A stretch of 64,000 nucleotides of DNA from Paracoccaceae bacterium (lineage in GTDB: Bacteria > Pseudomonadota > Alphaproteobacteria > Rhodobacterales > Rhodobacteraceae). Below, piece after piece: positions 63,506 to 64,000 of the stretch. Made by a program: the position numbers and the translations under genes. The stretch spans positions 4,825 to 68,824 of the forward strand of contig JAOHEK010000002.1 of the NCBI GenBank assembly GCA_028097405.1. Reading direction: 5' to 3'. Numbering within the stretch: the first letter of the stretch is position 1; each line of letters begins with the position of its first letter. The notes below the pieces were generated by a model. It did not search any database, was not told the DNA's origin, and saw nothing but the letters and a program-made list of their open reading frames with translations.

Positions 63506-64000
63506 GTTAGTTCATCCATCAATTCGCCGGGGTCGGGTGGTAAGTCTACTGGCATGCCACGTTTGGCCGATAGGTCCATGGCCATGGTCAAAATCAAGTT
63601 TCGATGCCCGTCTGCCGCCGTGGCATGTGGCGTGTTGGCGCCGGTGTAAAGACGCTGATACCATGCGTTGGTCTCTTCGCGCATCGGCCCCCAAAGTTGA
63701 CCGCCATGCAGATCGCCGGGTGGATAGCTGGTTAGAAAATCAACATGCCGTGCGGGGGCTTTGTATCCTTCCGGCGCATAGCCCGCACCTTGCGCAATAT
63801 TCGTTGCCATCACCAGATCACGGTGGGTATCTTCAATATCGATTACACCTTCGCTGCCGACGATCCCGATTTCGATACCATAAACGGCTCCGGGCCAAAC
63901 CTCGGGCAGGGCCCACGATATATTCATCGAAAAGATCGTGCCATCATCCATGGTGAAAATGCCAAGCGTTGAATCCTTGGTTCCCCATTCGCCCAGCACC
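63502..64000 (-). CDS. Gfo/Idh/MocA-family oxidoreductase (5' end outside window)
   Basis: The last 165 residues are present. IEIGIVGSEGVIDIEDTHRD and the C-terminal beta-sheet pattern fit the C-terminal domain of Gfo/Idh/MocA dehydrogenases. The Rossmann part lies beyond the window. Its stop overlaps the DctP-like start, so they are co-translated. Confidence 0.75.
   Translation of the reverse strand, partial: VLGEWGTKDSTLGIFTMDDGTIFSMNISWALPEVWPGAVYGIEIGIVGSEGVIDIEDTHRDLVMATNIAQGAGYAPEGYKAPARHVDFLTSYPPGDLHGGQLWGPMREETNAWYQRLYTGANTPHATAADGHRNLILTMAMDLSAKRGMPVDLPPDPGELMDELT

Noticed and set aside
1..64000. CRISPR arrays and intact insertion sequences
   Set aside because: No regularly spaced repeats with unique spacers and no intact transposase were seen; the only recombinase is the broken integrase at 40.4-41.3 kb.
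40304..64000. Second attachment site (copy of the tRNA-Ser 3' end)
   Set aside because: Reading through the right part, I found no second copy of the T-arm and acceptor sequence, so the far island border is not in this window or has decayed.

Overview
The window looks like a chromosomal segment of a marine alphaproteobacterium of the order Rhodobacterales (Roseobacter-type). This is inferred from gene content and order (ihfB-lapA-trpF, holB-tmk-dac, accD-folC), from many family-restricted hypothetical proteins, from TRAP and tripartite tricarboxylate (TTT) transporters, and from an intergenic element at about 3.72-3.77 kb that I recall as dispersed in this family. No species can be named from the sequence alone. 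Most of the left two thirds is high in G+C; several genes to the right look poorer in G+C by eye.

Left part (1-40.2 kb) is mostly core genome. It holds sulfur and amino-acid metabolism (sseA, an aromatic aminotransferase, ilvD, trpF), folate and fatty-acid synthesis (folC, accD), nucleoid and envelope genes (ihfB, lapA, a class A PBP, a D-Ala-D-Ala carboxypeptidase and a SPOR lipoprotein), translation (ileS, truA, tRNA-Ser), replication (holB, tmk), haem synthesis (hemF), a two-component system and a TRAP transporter (dctPQM). A divergent glycosyltransferase/sulfotransferase pair suggests a modified surface glycan. A HupE-like protein and a DUF4198-like protein are divergent, with start codons sharing two bases.

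At 40.2 kb a tRNA-Ser(TGA) is followed by a tyrosine integrase broken by at least three frameshifts, marking an old integration site. To its right is accessory DNA: (i) a sulfo-ester cassette with two sulfatases that lack signal peptides, a lactonase-type amidohydrolase, a LysR regulator and a complete TctABC importer; (ii) an MscS-type channel; (iii) remnants of a TRAP permease and a peptide ABC permease beside intact genes, including ggt and a two-gene operon of an unknown protein with a secreted Cys-rich Sel1-like protein; (iv) at the right end, a catabolic-looking group with an AEC transporter, two dehydrogenases, a cytochrome b561-like protein, a leaderless LVIVD beta-propeller, a leaderless DctP-like protein and a Gfo/Idh/MocA oxidoreductase.

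The best candidates for undescribed biology are the translationally coupled leaderless DctP-like protein beside the leaderless LVIVD propeller (61.3-64.0 kb), and the cytoplasmic desulfation cassette with its importer and candidate LysR operator (41.8-49.9 kb). Regulatory signals include stem-loops between the binding-protein gene and the permease genes in both solute importers, a strong promoter-operator palindrome before dctP, and several terminators. No CRISPR array, rRNA gene, intact insertion sequence or riboswitch was recognised.
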